32,363 nucleotides of DNA, taken from the NCBI GenBank assembly GCA_035709005.1, contig DASTFB010000017.1:1-32363 (forward strand), written 5' to 3'. The stretch comes from Candidatus Methylomirabilota bacterium (GTDB lineage Bacteria; Methylomirabilota; Methylomirabilia; Rokubacteriales; CSP1-6). Made by a program: the position numbers and the translations under genes. This document shows positions 1-6,800 of the stretch, in pieces (position 1 is the first letter of the stretch; every line of letters begins with the position of its first letter). The notes beneath the pieces were generated by a model. It had not been told where the DNA came from. It searched no databases and saw nothing but the letters and a program-made list of their open reading frames with translations.

Positions 1-190
1 CCGGCGACTCCCGGATCAGCTCCTCGGCCGTGTCGACGACCACGCTCCTGACGAGGAAGAACGGCTCACGCTCGAACTCGTGGTGATAGAAGGTCGAGAG
101 CAGCGCCCAGTAGAGCGGAGCGTGGCCGCCGGCGAGCGGCCCGAACAGGCCGCCCGGCACCTGCGCGAACAGCGGAGGTGGGACGGGCAT
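1..190 (-). CDS. Probable Wadjet JetA-family protein, N-terminal fragment (runs off left edge)
   Basis: The reading frame opens with ATG at 188-190 and stays open to the window edge, giving 63 residues. They begin MPVPPPLFAQVPGGLFGPLA and continue with an LYWALLSTFYHHEFE helix. The pattern 'LF..VP..LF.PL....LY...L' resembles the start of JetA, the MukF/kleisin-like subunit of Wadjet plasmid-defence systems, which is usually the first gene of jetABCD. If so, jetB, jetC and jetD lie beyond the left edge. Neighbouring toxin-antitoxin genes and a tRNA-associated island fit a defence-rich setting. The family call rests on recall of a short N-terminus; a different winged-helix protein is possible. 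Confidence 0.5.
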   Translation of the reverse strand, partial: MPVPPPLFAQVPGGLFGPLAGGHAPLYWALLSTFYHHEFEREPFFLVRSVVVDTAEELIRESP

Positions 191-291
191 CTCGTCAGGA
201 ACCTACCGCATGACGGCCCGCTTGGCCACGCTCAGGTCCACGATCTCCACACCTGCGACTGAGCTCGTACGGCGTGGATCGCGTCAGCACG

Positions 292-621
292 CTATCCAAG
301 CAGTCCTTGCCGTAGGAGTTTCCTGGCGAGTTCGTAGATATCGCTCTTGTCTCTGGATCGCCGACGGCCGACCGCGACAATGAGAACGGTGACCTCTCGT
401 CGCTCGACGCGGTAGACGATGCGGTACCGTTGACCGACGGCGCGGACACTGCGGAAGCCAGCAAGGTCGGCGATCAGCGGCTTGCCCTGTTGCTCGGGCG
501 ATCTGGTGAGCTGATCGGCGCGTTGCGTGATGAGACGTCTGATGCGTTGGTCCGGGATGGCTTCGACGAGCTTGAGCGCGGTCTCAGTCCAGGTGATCGT
601 GAACGCGCGATCCGCGCTCAT
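292..621 (-). CDS. RelE/ParE-family toxin
   Basis: This 109-residue protein begins MSADRAFTITWTETALKLVE. It has the compact RelE/ParE layout: an N-terminal beta strand, two helices (about residues 13-50), then strands ending in FRSVRAVGQRYRIVYRVE and VLIVAVGRR. RelE-type members cut mRNA at the ribosome and ParE-type members poison gyrase; the sequence does not decide which. Its ATG overlaps the stop of the upstream antitoxin by four bases (ATGA), the usual coupling of such pairs. An open frame extends upstream through the antitoxin gene but is not protein-like, so the ATG at 619-621 is chosen. Confidence 0.85.
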   Translation of the reverse strand: MSADRAFTITWTETALKLVEAIPDQRIRRLITQRADQLTRSPEQQGKPLIADLAGFRSVRAVGQRYRIVYRVERREVTVLIVAVGRRRSRDKSDIYELARKLLRQGLLG

Positions 622-887
622 ACGCCGAGACGCTTCTTGGCCTCCGTATGACTGACCGTGCGCCCACGCTTGAAGTCCTCGAGACTTTCTCGGAGCGCCG
701 TGACCATCTCGGGGTCCCCGAGAATCTCCAGTGTTTCGACGATGCTCTCGTAGAACTCCCACGGCAGAATCGCCAGCACGGGCTCGCCGCGACGCGTGAT
801 CGTCACGACGCGCTCTGGCGTCCGAGCGAGCTTCTCGGGGAGCTCCAGGAGAGCCTTGCGCGCTTCGGAAATCGTGAGTTCGGTCAT
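618..887 (-). CDS. Phd/YefM-family antitoxin
   Basis: This 89-residue protein begins MTELTISEARKALLELPEKL. The N-terminal Phd/YefM DNA-binding fold is clear: 'ISEARKALLELPEKL', then 'PERVVTITRRGEPVLAILPWEFYESI'. The C-terminal part, about residue 52 onward, should wrap and neutralise the toxin encoded directly downstream. An AGAGG ribosome site precedes the ATG. A perfect 8+8 bp inverted repeat at 896-917 sits just upstream and is the likely operator for autorepression by the antitoxin-toxin complex. Confidence 0.88.
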   Translation of the reverse strand: MTELTISEARKALLELPEKLARTPERVVTITRRGEPVLAILPWEFYESIVETLEILGDPEMVTALRESLEDFKRGRTVSHTEAKKRLGV

Positions 888-895
888 CGGCGCCT

Positions 896-917
896 CTTGT
901 ACAGACCAATGTACAAG
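896..917. promoter_or_regulatory. Palindromic operator of the Phd/RelE-type module
   Basis: The arms CTTGTACA and TGTACAAG are perfectly complementary and separated by six bases (gaccaa). The element ends 9 bases upstream of the antitoxin ATG. That is the usual place for the autoregulatory operator of Phd/YefM modules, which often bind GTAC-containing palindromes. The symmetry is seen directly; binding by the antitoxin is inferred. Confidence 0.7.
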
Positions 918-1097
918 CGGATGGACGGATTCGCAACCACGAACCGGCTGGAAGGGCTATCGGCATCGTGGACCTCGCAGCCGCGGCGAGGCTCCAGGGC
1001 GGGTCGGGCCGTGGGCCTCGCGGAGGCGTGCTACTTCCGGGGGCCCGAGCCGAGAGGGCGACGGGGTGAGGAGCGTCTACACGCCGTCTACACGCAC

Positions 1098-1136
1098 AAA
1101 ACGGGCACCTCGGAGTCCATCCGAAGTGCCCGTTTT
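1098..1136 (-). terminator. Rho-independent-like hairpin after the truncated tRNA-Lys
   Basis: AAAACGGGCAC at 1098-1108 pairs with GTGCCCGTTTT at 1126-1136, and an inner TCGG/CCGA pair extends the stem. Read on the minus strand it follows the 3' end of the tRNA-Lys remnant and closes with a U-run. It probably was the original terminator of tRNA-Lys before the island inserted. Confidence 0.7.
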
Positions 1137-1139
1137 CAA

Positions 1140-1187
1140 TGGTGGGCCGTCAAGGACTCGAACCTTGGACCCGCTGATTAAGAGTCA
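1140..1187 (-). pseudogene. tRNA-Lys 3'-half remnant (distal att site of an island)
   Basis: These 48 bases are identical to 8202-8249, the 3' half of the intact tRNA-Lys including the encoded CCA. Identity stops abruptly in the anticodon-loop/stem region (cacatcc here against cagctgc there). Tyrosine recombinases commonly cross over in tRNA anticodon or T-loop segments and leave such a displaced 3' end at the far side of the element. It lacks the 5' half and cannot fold as a tRNA. Confidence 0.85.
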
Positions 1188-1330
1188 CATCCGGCAGGGC
1201 AGCATCGGACACCATCGCGCAGAATCCGCAACAATGACGCGGCTGAAACGCGCCGACCTGGGCTCGATTCTGTGCGTTGCTTGATCTGGCTTTTCCCCCA
1301 GTTTTGACCCGCCCAGGTTGCCCGCCGGCA

Positions 1331-1645
1331 TCAGGCGTTGACCGGCTGGCGCCCAAACTTCTGCCGCTTGAGTGTGGGCAGATTCCTGATGGTCTTGCCG
1401 ACTCTCTCCTCGGCTAGCCGCAGCTCATAGAGGCTCTGGAGGTTGAGCCAGAATTCTGGGCTCGTGCCAAAGAAGTGCCCCAAGCGCAGGGCGGTGTCGC
1501 CGGTGAGGGCCCGCTGTCCGTTCAGGATCCCCGTGATGCGGTTCGTCGGCACCTTCACCTGGCGGGCCAGTTCCGCGGCGCTCATACCGAGCGCCTTCAG
1601 TTCTTCAGCAAGATGTTCGCCAGGATGGATCGCCAAGCGTGCCAT
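1331..1645 (-). CDS. higA: HigA-family antitoxin
   Basis: This 104-residue helix-turn-helix protein begins with the family hallmark MARLAIHPGEHLAEELKALG. The XRE-type helix-turn-helix covers about residues 20-45 (MSAAELARQVKVPTNRITGI), followed by 'ALRLGHFFGTSPEFWLNLQ', typical of HigA/VapI antitoxins. It lies 18 bases downstream of the HigB toxin gene, the toxin-first order characteristic of higBA. It should neutralise HigB and repress the shared promoter. A palindromic element upstream of higB is the candidate operator. Confidence 0.93.
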   Translation of the reverse strand: MARLAIHPGEHLAEELKALGMSAAELARQVKVPTNRITGILNGQRALTGDTALRLGHFFGTSPEFWLNLQSLYELRLAEERVGKTIRNLPTLKRQKFGRQPVNA

Positions 1646-1663
1646 GGTTTGCTTTCCCGTCCC

Positions 1664-1948
1664 CTAATGATAGTCCACGATTTCAACATTGACCGGGCCC
1701 ACGGAACCCTCCGGCCACTCGAAACAGATGCGCCACTGGTCGTTGATGCGAATGCTGTACTGGCCCGTCCGGTCGCCGCTCAGCGTCTCGAATCGGTTAC
1801 CTGGCAAGGCAGCCAAGTCCTTCACCGACACGGCCGCGTCAAGACGATCGAGCCTCAGCTGCGCGGACCGTGCGAACCCAGAGAACGCCTTAACTCGCTT
1901 CCCGGCGGCAAATTCTCGAGTGCGCTTGTCCCGGTAGCTGACGATCAT
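1664..1948 (-). CDS. higB: HigB-family (RelE superfamily) mRNA-interferase toxin
   Basis: This 94-residue protein begins MIVSYRDKRTREFAAGKRVK and ends with the diagnostic 'YSIRINDQWRICFEWPEG....VEIVDYH'. HigB/GraT toxins cleave mRNA at the translating ribosome. The central 'LPGNRFETLSGDRTGQYSIRI' matches the family. It is the first gene of the pair, with higA 18 bases downstream. The ribosome site AGGAG lies unusually close to the ATG. Confidence 0.93.
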   Translation of the reverse strand: MIVSYRDKRTREFAAGKRVKAFSGFARSAQLRLDRLDAAVSVKDLAALPGNRFETLSGDRTGQYSIRINDQWRICFEWPEGSVGPVNVEIVDYH

Positions 1949-1966
1949 CTCCTATGGTGGCGTAGA

Positions 1967-1988
1967 TTATGCGTGACGTCAAGCGTAA
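1967..1988. promoter_or_regulatory. Candidate higBA operator/promoter
   Basis: An imperfect 22-bp palindrome, symmetric at 18 of 22 positions, is centred on TGACGTCA with outer TTA/TAA arms. It lies 18 bases upstream of the higB ATG. On the minus strand its end supplies a CATAAT-like -10 box, so repressor binding here would block polymerase. The symmetry is observed; HigA binding is inferred. Confidence 0.5.
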
Positions 1989-2409
1989 CTGTTAGGGATG
2001 GGAGACCTCAACCGCGCCAGCCGTCCTGCCTGCGCGCCGGGAGTTCCTGGTCAGCGCGGGGCGCTCGCGCGGCTGTGGACGGAGGAGCCACTGCCTTTCT
2101 GTTTACCCCGAGTTCACCCGGAGATGGGCTGCGGTCCTCACGCTGGAAACCGACAAGCGTCTGTCATTATGTCTGGTCCCTTCTGTCAGTCGTTGCAGAA
2201 GACGAAGGGACGCGGGCGACGAACGAAGCCGTGTGGCATGCTGGGCGAGCAGCCCCCTATCCGCGGGTCGCGGTCTTTGCCACTCGCCGTCTACCGCTCG
2301 CGGTCATCGGCCGGGGTACAAGCGACGCGAGCGCCGGGTCCGCTGCACTGGGTGGTTCGGGCGGCCCTTGAACGTCCTTGTTCAACCCCACGATCCGGTG
2401 CGTGCTCAT
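1989..2409. other. Non-coding or decayed stretch inside the island
   Basis: About 420 bases separate the higBA operator from the DUF1330 gene. Open frames exist on both strands, but none has a recognisable domain, a convincing ribosome site or protein-like composition. I see no repeats, RNA genes or integrase remnant. It may be scrambled remains of island genes. Confidence 0.4.
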
Positions 2410-2709
2410 CTACCACGTCGAGCCCTCGACAAGGAGAAAATCGAGTCTCGACCCACTCTGGCGCAGCCGGATCAGTGGAGCGTATTCGGGGTCGTTGTAC
2501 CAAGCCCGTGCCTGCTCCATCGACGGGAACTCAATGAGAGTGAGACCGGTGAGCTGAGGTGGGGTGCCTTCAAGCACTTCCCAGGGATCACTCGATCGGA
2601 CGATGTATTTCCCACCGTGCTTCGCAACGAGTTCTCCGACCTTCTCGCGATACGTCGGGCCCCATGAGGCATCCCAAATATTGTAGAGTCCGACCGCATA
2701 GGCTGCCAT
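2410..2709 (-). CDS. DUF1330 domain-containing protein
   Basis: This 99-residue protein begins MAAYAVGLYNIWDASWGPTY. It contains the ferredoxin-like DUF1330 pattern: 'REKVGELVAKHGGKYIVRS' then 'LTLIEFPSMEQARAWYNDPE' and 'YAPLIRLRQSGS'. The family is small, cytoplasmic and of unknown biochemical role, related to dimeric alpha/beta-barrel monooxygenase-like folds. A GGAGGGGG tract directly precedes the ATG. It is the last gene of a minus-strand run of cupins and appears intact, although the gene upstream is frameshifted. Confidence 0.85.
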   Translation of the reverse strand: MAAYAVGLYNIWDASWGPTYREKVGELVAKHGGKYIVRSSDPWEVLEGTPPQLTGLTLIEFPSMEQARAWYNDPEYAPLIRLRQSGSRLDFLLVEGSTW

Positions 2710-2755
2710 ACCCCCTCCATCCGATTCTGTTTGCACGCCAGGTTGTTCGCCCTGG

Positions 2756-2995
2756 TCAGGTGCACGGCGGCGAATAGAGATAGAAGCCGGCGTCGTACCA
2801 AGTTTCCTCGAACCGCGCGCCTCCTCGCCCGCCGGGTGCATGTGCCGGGGCAGGTGGGCATTGGCGTCGAACTTGACGAGAACTGTGCGAGCATCTGTCG
2901 TGTCGTCGTTACGGAGTAGTTTCCAAGCGATCCCGGGCCATTTCGTCGGAACCCAGTCAAAGTTTGCTGGAGTCGATCTCGACAACTTTTGCCAA
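2756..2995 (-). pseudogene. Frameshifted ChrR-like cupin
   Basis: A ribosome site (GAGGAGAGG) and a TTG start give LAKVVEIDSSK. An extra base then shifts the frame to FDWVPTKWPGIAWKLLRNDD and, further on, the cupin metal motif 'HLPRHMHPAGEEA'. A second shift after this leads to 'RFEETWYDAGFYLYSPPCT' and a stop. Read together these pieces form a recognisable cupin barrel of the ChrR type, with two frameshifts and a missing strand. The gene is therefore broken, unless sequencing error explains both shifts. Confidence 0.65.
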
Positions 2996-3176
2996 ATGGT
3001 CCTCTCCTCAACGTCGCCATCAAGGCTGCTACGATCGGGACGGGGCCGTCATTCCGCTGGCACGATACGCCGCCGTGCGCGAGCAGGAACGATCCGGCGG
3101 AGGCGGCGAGGCGCTGACCGTCGAGCCGAAGGCTCAACTTGCCCTCCACGACGTACCAGGCTTTCCGTTGTGGCAT
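2996..3176 (-). pseudogene. Truncated cupin fragment
   Basis: The frame opening at 3176 gives MPQRKAWYVVEGKLSLRLDG and 'QRLAASAGSFLLAHGG', the middle strands of a small cupin barrel. The metal-binding N-terminal half is missing because the intact neighbouring cupin ends at 3217. The later sequence (...RNDGPVPIVA) resembles the end of such a domain but seems out of register. It is probably the leftover of a second cupin gene. Confidence 0.55.
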
Positions 3177-3216
3177 GCGTGTACCAGTTTCCCTGAGTTG
3201 TTCGGGTCGCCACGAG

Positions 3217-3636
3217 TCATTGCACGGGGACGGCCAACGGTTCGCCCTTCTTCGCAACGTGGAAGACCAGGAATTTCAGAGGCGCCGTCTGGCTGGCATT
3301 CTTGTCGTCGTGCACGGTGCGGGGCGGCAGGCTGCCGCTCTGGCCCACAGTAAGTGTGACGGATGGCTTGCCTGCGATCTCCAAGAGCATCGTTCCTTCG
3401 AGGATGTAGGCGAAGGCGTCGCCCGGGTGATAGTGCTTGCCCATGTTGGCGCCGGGCGCAAGCTCGGCCATGAACATGCTGGCTTCCTTCCCATCGCTCG
3501 TGACGAGGTCCGCCTTGTACAGTTCCGCCACGCTCACCTTGCCCTGTTGCATGGCGTTGACGAGCCCGGCTGCCGTGACCCCGAGGACCATTCCGAAAAC
3601 GAGCGCTGCGCCTACCGTGAGCGTTGAGCGTCTCAT
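3217..3636 (-). CDS. Exported single-domain cupin
   Basis: This 139-residue protein has an N-terminal hydrophobic segment (residues 7-29, after MRRSTLTV) that should export or anchor it. A cupin barrel follows: motif 1 'GKHYHPGDAFAYILEG' supplies metal ligands H68 and H70, though the usual glutamate position is shifted or replaced (D73), and motif 2 'LPPRTVHDDKN' gives H109. AGGAGG precedes the ATG. Upstream is a near-perfect sigma54 promoter, and the divergently encoded neighbour is a sigma54-type regulator, so this gene is its most likely target. The substrate is unknown. Confidence 0.85.
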   Translation of the reverse strand: MRRSTLTVGAALVFGMVLGVTAAGLVNAMQQGKVSVAELYKADLVTSDGKEASMFMAELAPGANMGKHYHPGDAFAYILEGTMLLEIAGKPSVTLTVGQSGSLPPRTVHDDKNASQTAPLKFLVFHVAKKGEPLAVPVQ

Positions 3637-3680
3637 GAGAACCTCCTGGCTCCTGAAGGTCGGACGTGACCGACCTCTTC

Positions 3681-3695
3681 GCAACCGTAGTGCCA
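3681..3695 (-). promoter_or_regulatory. Sigma54 (-24/-12) promoter for the cupin gene
   Basis: On the minus strand the sequence is TGGCACTACGGTTGC, matching the RpoN consensus TGGCAC-N5-TTGC, with the invariant GG and GC separated by ten bases. Transcription would start near 3669, leaving a leader of about 33 bases before the ATG at 3636. A short inverted repeat (GGTCGG/CCGACC, 3658-3675) spans the predicted start. Confidence 0.65.
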
Positions 3696-3721
3696 TACGC
3701 CGACCGACGCGGAAGTGCCCG

Positions 3722-3757
3722 CGGCATCCGTAGTTTTCCCTGTTGTCTCGGATGCCG
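3722..3757. promoter_or_regulatory. Inverted repeat, candidate shared enhancer
   Basis: CGGCATCCG (3722-3730) and CGGATGCCG (3749-3757) are perfect 9-bp inverted copies with an 18-base spacer. The centre is about 70 bases upstream of the predicted cupin start and about 75 upstream of the predicted regulator start, where an activator of sigma54 polymerase could serve both. The spacer is longer than in NtrC sites, so the role is inferred. Confidence 0.45.
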
Positions 3758-3788
3758 ACCCGCCATAGACTTCTGGTCGCGCTGGCTG

Positions 3789-3803
3789 TGGTATACCAGT
3801 TGC
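3789..3803 (+). promoter_or_regulatory. Possible sigma54-like promoter for the regulator gene
   Basis: TGGTATACCAGTTGC keeps the GG and GC dinucleotides at ten-base spacing and the TTGC box, but deviates in the -24 part. It includes a 10-bp palindrome, TGGTATACCA, so it could instead be an operator. Its predicted start near 3815 falls inside the ribosome site of the downstream gene, which weakens the promoter reading. Confidence 0.3.
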
Positions 3804-3821
3804 GGCCACGGGAGGGTTCGG

Positions 3822-6800
3822 ATGGCGGATTCGACCTCGCTCCATCCCACGGACCGCATCCTCGGCAACGCCACAGCGATGGCCGAGTTGCGTGCACAGA
3901 TCCGTCACCTCGCCACCTTCGACACCGTAGGAAGTCCCCATGTACCCACCCTGCTGCTGCAGGGCGAGACAGGTACGGGCAAAGGACTGCTCGCGAGGGT
4001 CATCCACGACAGCGGTCCGCGCGCTCACGGGCCATTCGTGGACGTCAACTGCGCCGCCATTCCAGAGCATCTGCTCGAAGCCGAGCTGTTTGGTTTCGAC
4101 GTCGGTGCCTTCACCGACGCCAAGCGCGCGAAGCCCGGGCTGTTCGAGTCAGCTTCCGGCGGCACGCTCTTCCTCGATGAGATCGAAGCGTTGCCGATGA
4201 CCCTACAGGGTAAGCTCCTGCGATCGATCGAGGACAAGCGCGTGCGTCGACTCGGAGCGGTTACCGAGCACGCGGTGGACGTGAAGGTCGTGGCGGCCGC
4301 GCAGCGCCAGCTCCACGAGGCGGTGGCCGAGAAGCGCTTCCGACCGGATCTCTACCACCGCCTTGCCGTCGTCGTCGTCCAGATTCCGCCGCTGCGCGAG
4401 CGGTCTGACGACATCGTTTTGCTGGCGAAGTACTTCCTGAATGTCTACGCCAGCGCACATGGACTCGCCACAAAGCAGCTTGCTCCCGATGCGCAAACGT
4501 GGTTGTGGACGTACGACTGGCCAGGAAACGTACGCGAGTTAGCGCACCTCATGGAGCGGATCACATTGCTCGTGCCTGAGCCGGTCGTCGTTGCACACGT
4601 GCTGAAGCGCCTGTTGGTCACGCATCCGCGTCTCGCAGGTCCATCGGTGCCGGAGACGTCCGTTCCGTCGATTGTCGGCGGGGACGAGGAGCAGATCCGA
4701 GCAGCCATCGCTCGAACCCATGGCAACGTCGTGCGGGCCGCGCGCCTCCTGGGGCTGAGTCGAAACGCGTTCCGCTATCGGATGCTCCGCTATGGTATCG
4801 AGCGTCGGCCCACGGCGCACGCGGACGGTCCTGCCGAACGCCACGCCGAAGTCTCGGAGAATGATTCGGGTGGCGCAGTCCACGTCCACGTGGACGGTGC
4901 GGAGCCGACCTGGGAGAAGAAGCTCGTTGCGGTCGCGACCATCCACCTGACGTTCCCTCGGACAGCGGACATCGATGCGGCGCATCCTCAGCCGTGGACG
5001 CTTGCGAAGCGCTGGGAGCAGATCCTCACGGACAAAGTGCACGGCTTCGGAGGCATCCTCCTCAACAGCAGCCCGTGTTTATTCACCGCGCTGTTCGGTA
5101 TCCCACACACGCTGGAGCAGATGGCGGTACGTGCCTTACACGCTGCGCTCGCAATCCGCCACGCCGTGGCCGAGACGGCGACGGTGGACAGCCCTGAGCT
5201 GCGCGCCGCCGTCCACCTTGGCGACGTGCTCCTGGACCTCCGGCCCCCCTTTATTCCCGCACGGCTTCTCGCTGTTGGCGATACCTTGGCCTATCCCATA
5301 CGGCTGCTCGGTCAGGCTGCAGCCGGCGAGGTCGCCGTCTCGTCCGCCGTCCAGCGTGTCGTCGCGCGCGACTGCTCGCTGGTCGCGCGCGAGATCGTCG
5401 TAGAACTCGGCGGTGCGAGTCCGGATCGTGCGTACATCGTCACCAGCATCCGGCCGGTCGGTGCTCACCGCACTAGCCGGTTCGTCGGACGCGAGCGTGA
5501 GCTCGCGGAACTCTCCCGGATGCTCGACCACGTGTCGCAAGGACGCGGGCAAGTGGTGGCCATCGTTGGCGAGGCCGGTGTCGGCAAGTCGCGGCTGCGC
5601 CATGAGTTCACCGAAGCCGTCCGCGCGTCGTGCCTTGTCGTCGAGGCCGTCTCCTCACCCGGGCAGTCGCATGCGTTTGTGCCGCTCATCGAGATGCTCA
5701 AGCGCTATTTCGCAATCGACGCCCGTGACGACAAACGGATGCGGCGTGAGAAGGTCACCGAGCGAGTCCTCACCCTCGACAAGCATCTCGAGGAGACGCT
5801 GCCGTATCTTCTCCCGCTCCTCGATGTCGTCGATCCTCGCTCGACACTCGCACAGATGGATCCAGCAGCGCGCCGGCGACGCACGTTCGACGCCGTCAAG
5901 GCGTTGCTGCTGCGTGAGAGCCTCAACCAGCCCATCCTCGTCGTCGTGGAGGACCTTCACGGCATCGACGACGAGACGCTCGGGTTCCTGGACGTCCTGG
6001 TCGATGCCGTGCCCGAGGCGCGCGTTCTGCTACTCGTGACGTACCGGCCGGAGCACGGGCATGGCTGGAGCGGCAAGACCTACTACACGCAACTGCGGCT
6101 CGATCCGCTCGATGCAAAACAGGCCGACGAGATGACGGCAGCGCTCGTCGGCGAGGCGCCAGATCTAAAGGAACTCGTCGTGCGCAAAGCGCAAGGCAAC
6201 CCGCTCTTCATCGAGGAAATCGCCCGGGCGCTGCTCGATGGCGGCCCGGACGCGTTCGAGCTGCCGCCCACGATCCAGGGCGTGCTCGCCGCGCGCGTCG
6301 ATCAGCTGGCCAAAGATGAACGCGCGCTGCTTCAGACGCTGGCCGTACTGGGCCACGAGTTCCCGCTTACCCTTGTGCAAAACGTTTGGGATGGTACCGC
6401 CGACGAACTGCGAGTGCTCCTCGCACGACTGCAGGCGAGCGAGTTCATCCGCGAGCGCCCCGCGTTGCCGGAAACAACGTACAGTTTCAAGCACGCGCTG
6501 ACGCGAGACGTCGCTTACACCGCCCTGGATCCCGAGCTGCGGCGCCGCGTGCACGTCCGAGCCGCGGAGGCGACCGAAACGCTCTTCGCCGATGGACTCG
6601 ATGATCACTACCACGTCCTCGCGCATCATGCGCAGCGGGCCGGCCTGACCTCGAAGGCCGTCGACTACCTCGGGCTAGCAGGCCGGCAGGCTGTCCAGCG
6701 CTCGGCCTACGCCGAGGCGATCGCCCATTTTAGGAGCTCGCTCGCGCTGCTGTCCTCGCTGCCGCCCGGCCGTGAGCGAAATCAGCGGGAGCTCGGAGTA

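Noticed and set aside
1060-1100. Short direct repeat GTCTACACGCC/GTCTACACGC as a CRISPR or iteron
   Set aside because: There are only two adjacent copies, with no regular spacers.
1998-2537. Possible gene in the gap after higBA
   Set aside because: Several overlapping frames are present but none has family resemblance, a ribosome site or plausible amino-acid composition.
3666-3821. 52-residue N-terminal extension of the large regulator
   Set aside because: The extension is not protein-like and covers the inverted repeat and promoter elements. A good ribosome site precedes the ATG at 3822, right before the AAA+ domain.
4920-5460. Active nucleotide cyclase domain in the regulator
   Set aside because: The fold is recognisable, but the positions of both metal-binding aspartates read as other residues, so catalysis is unlikely.
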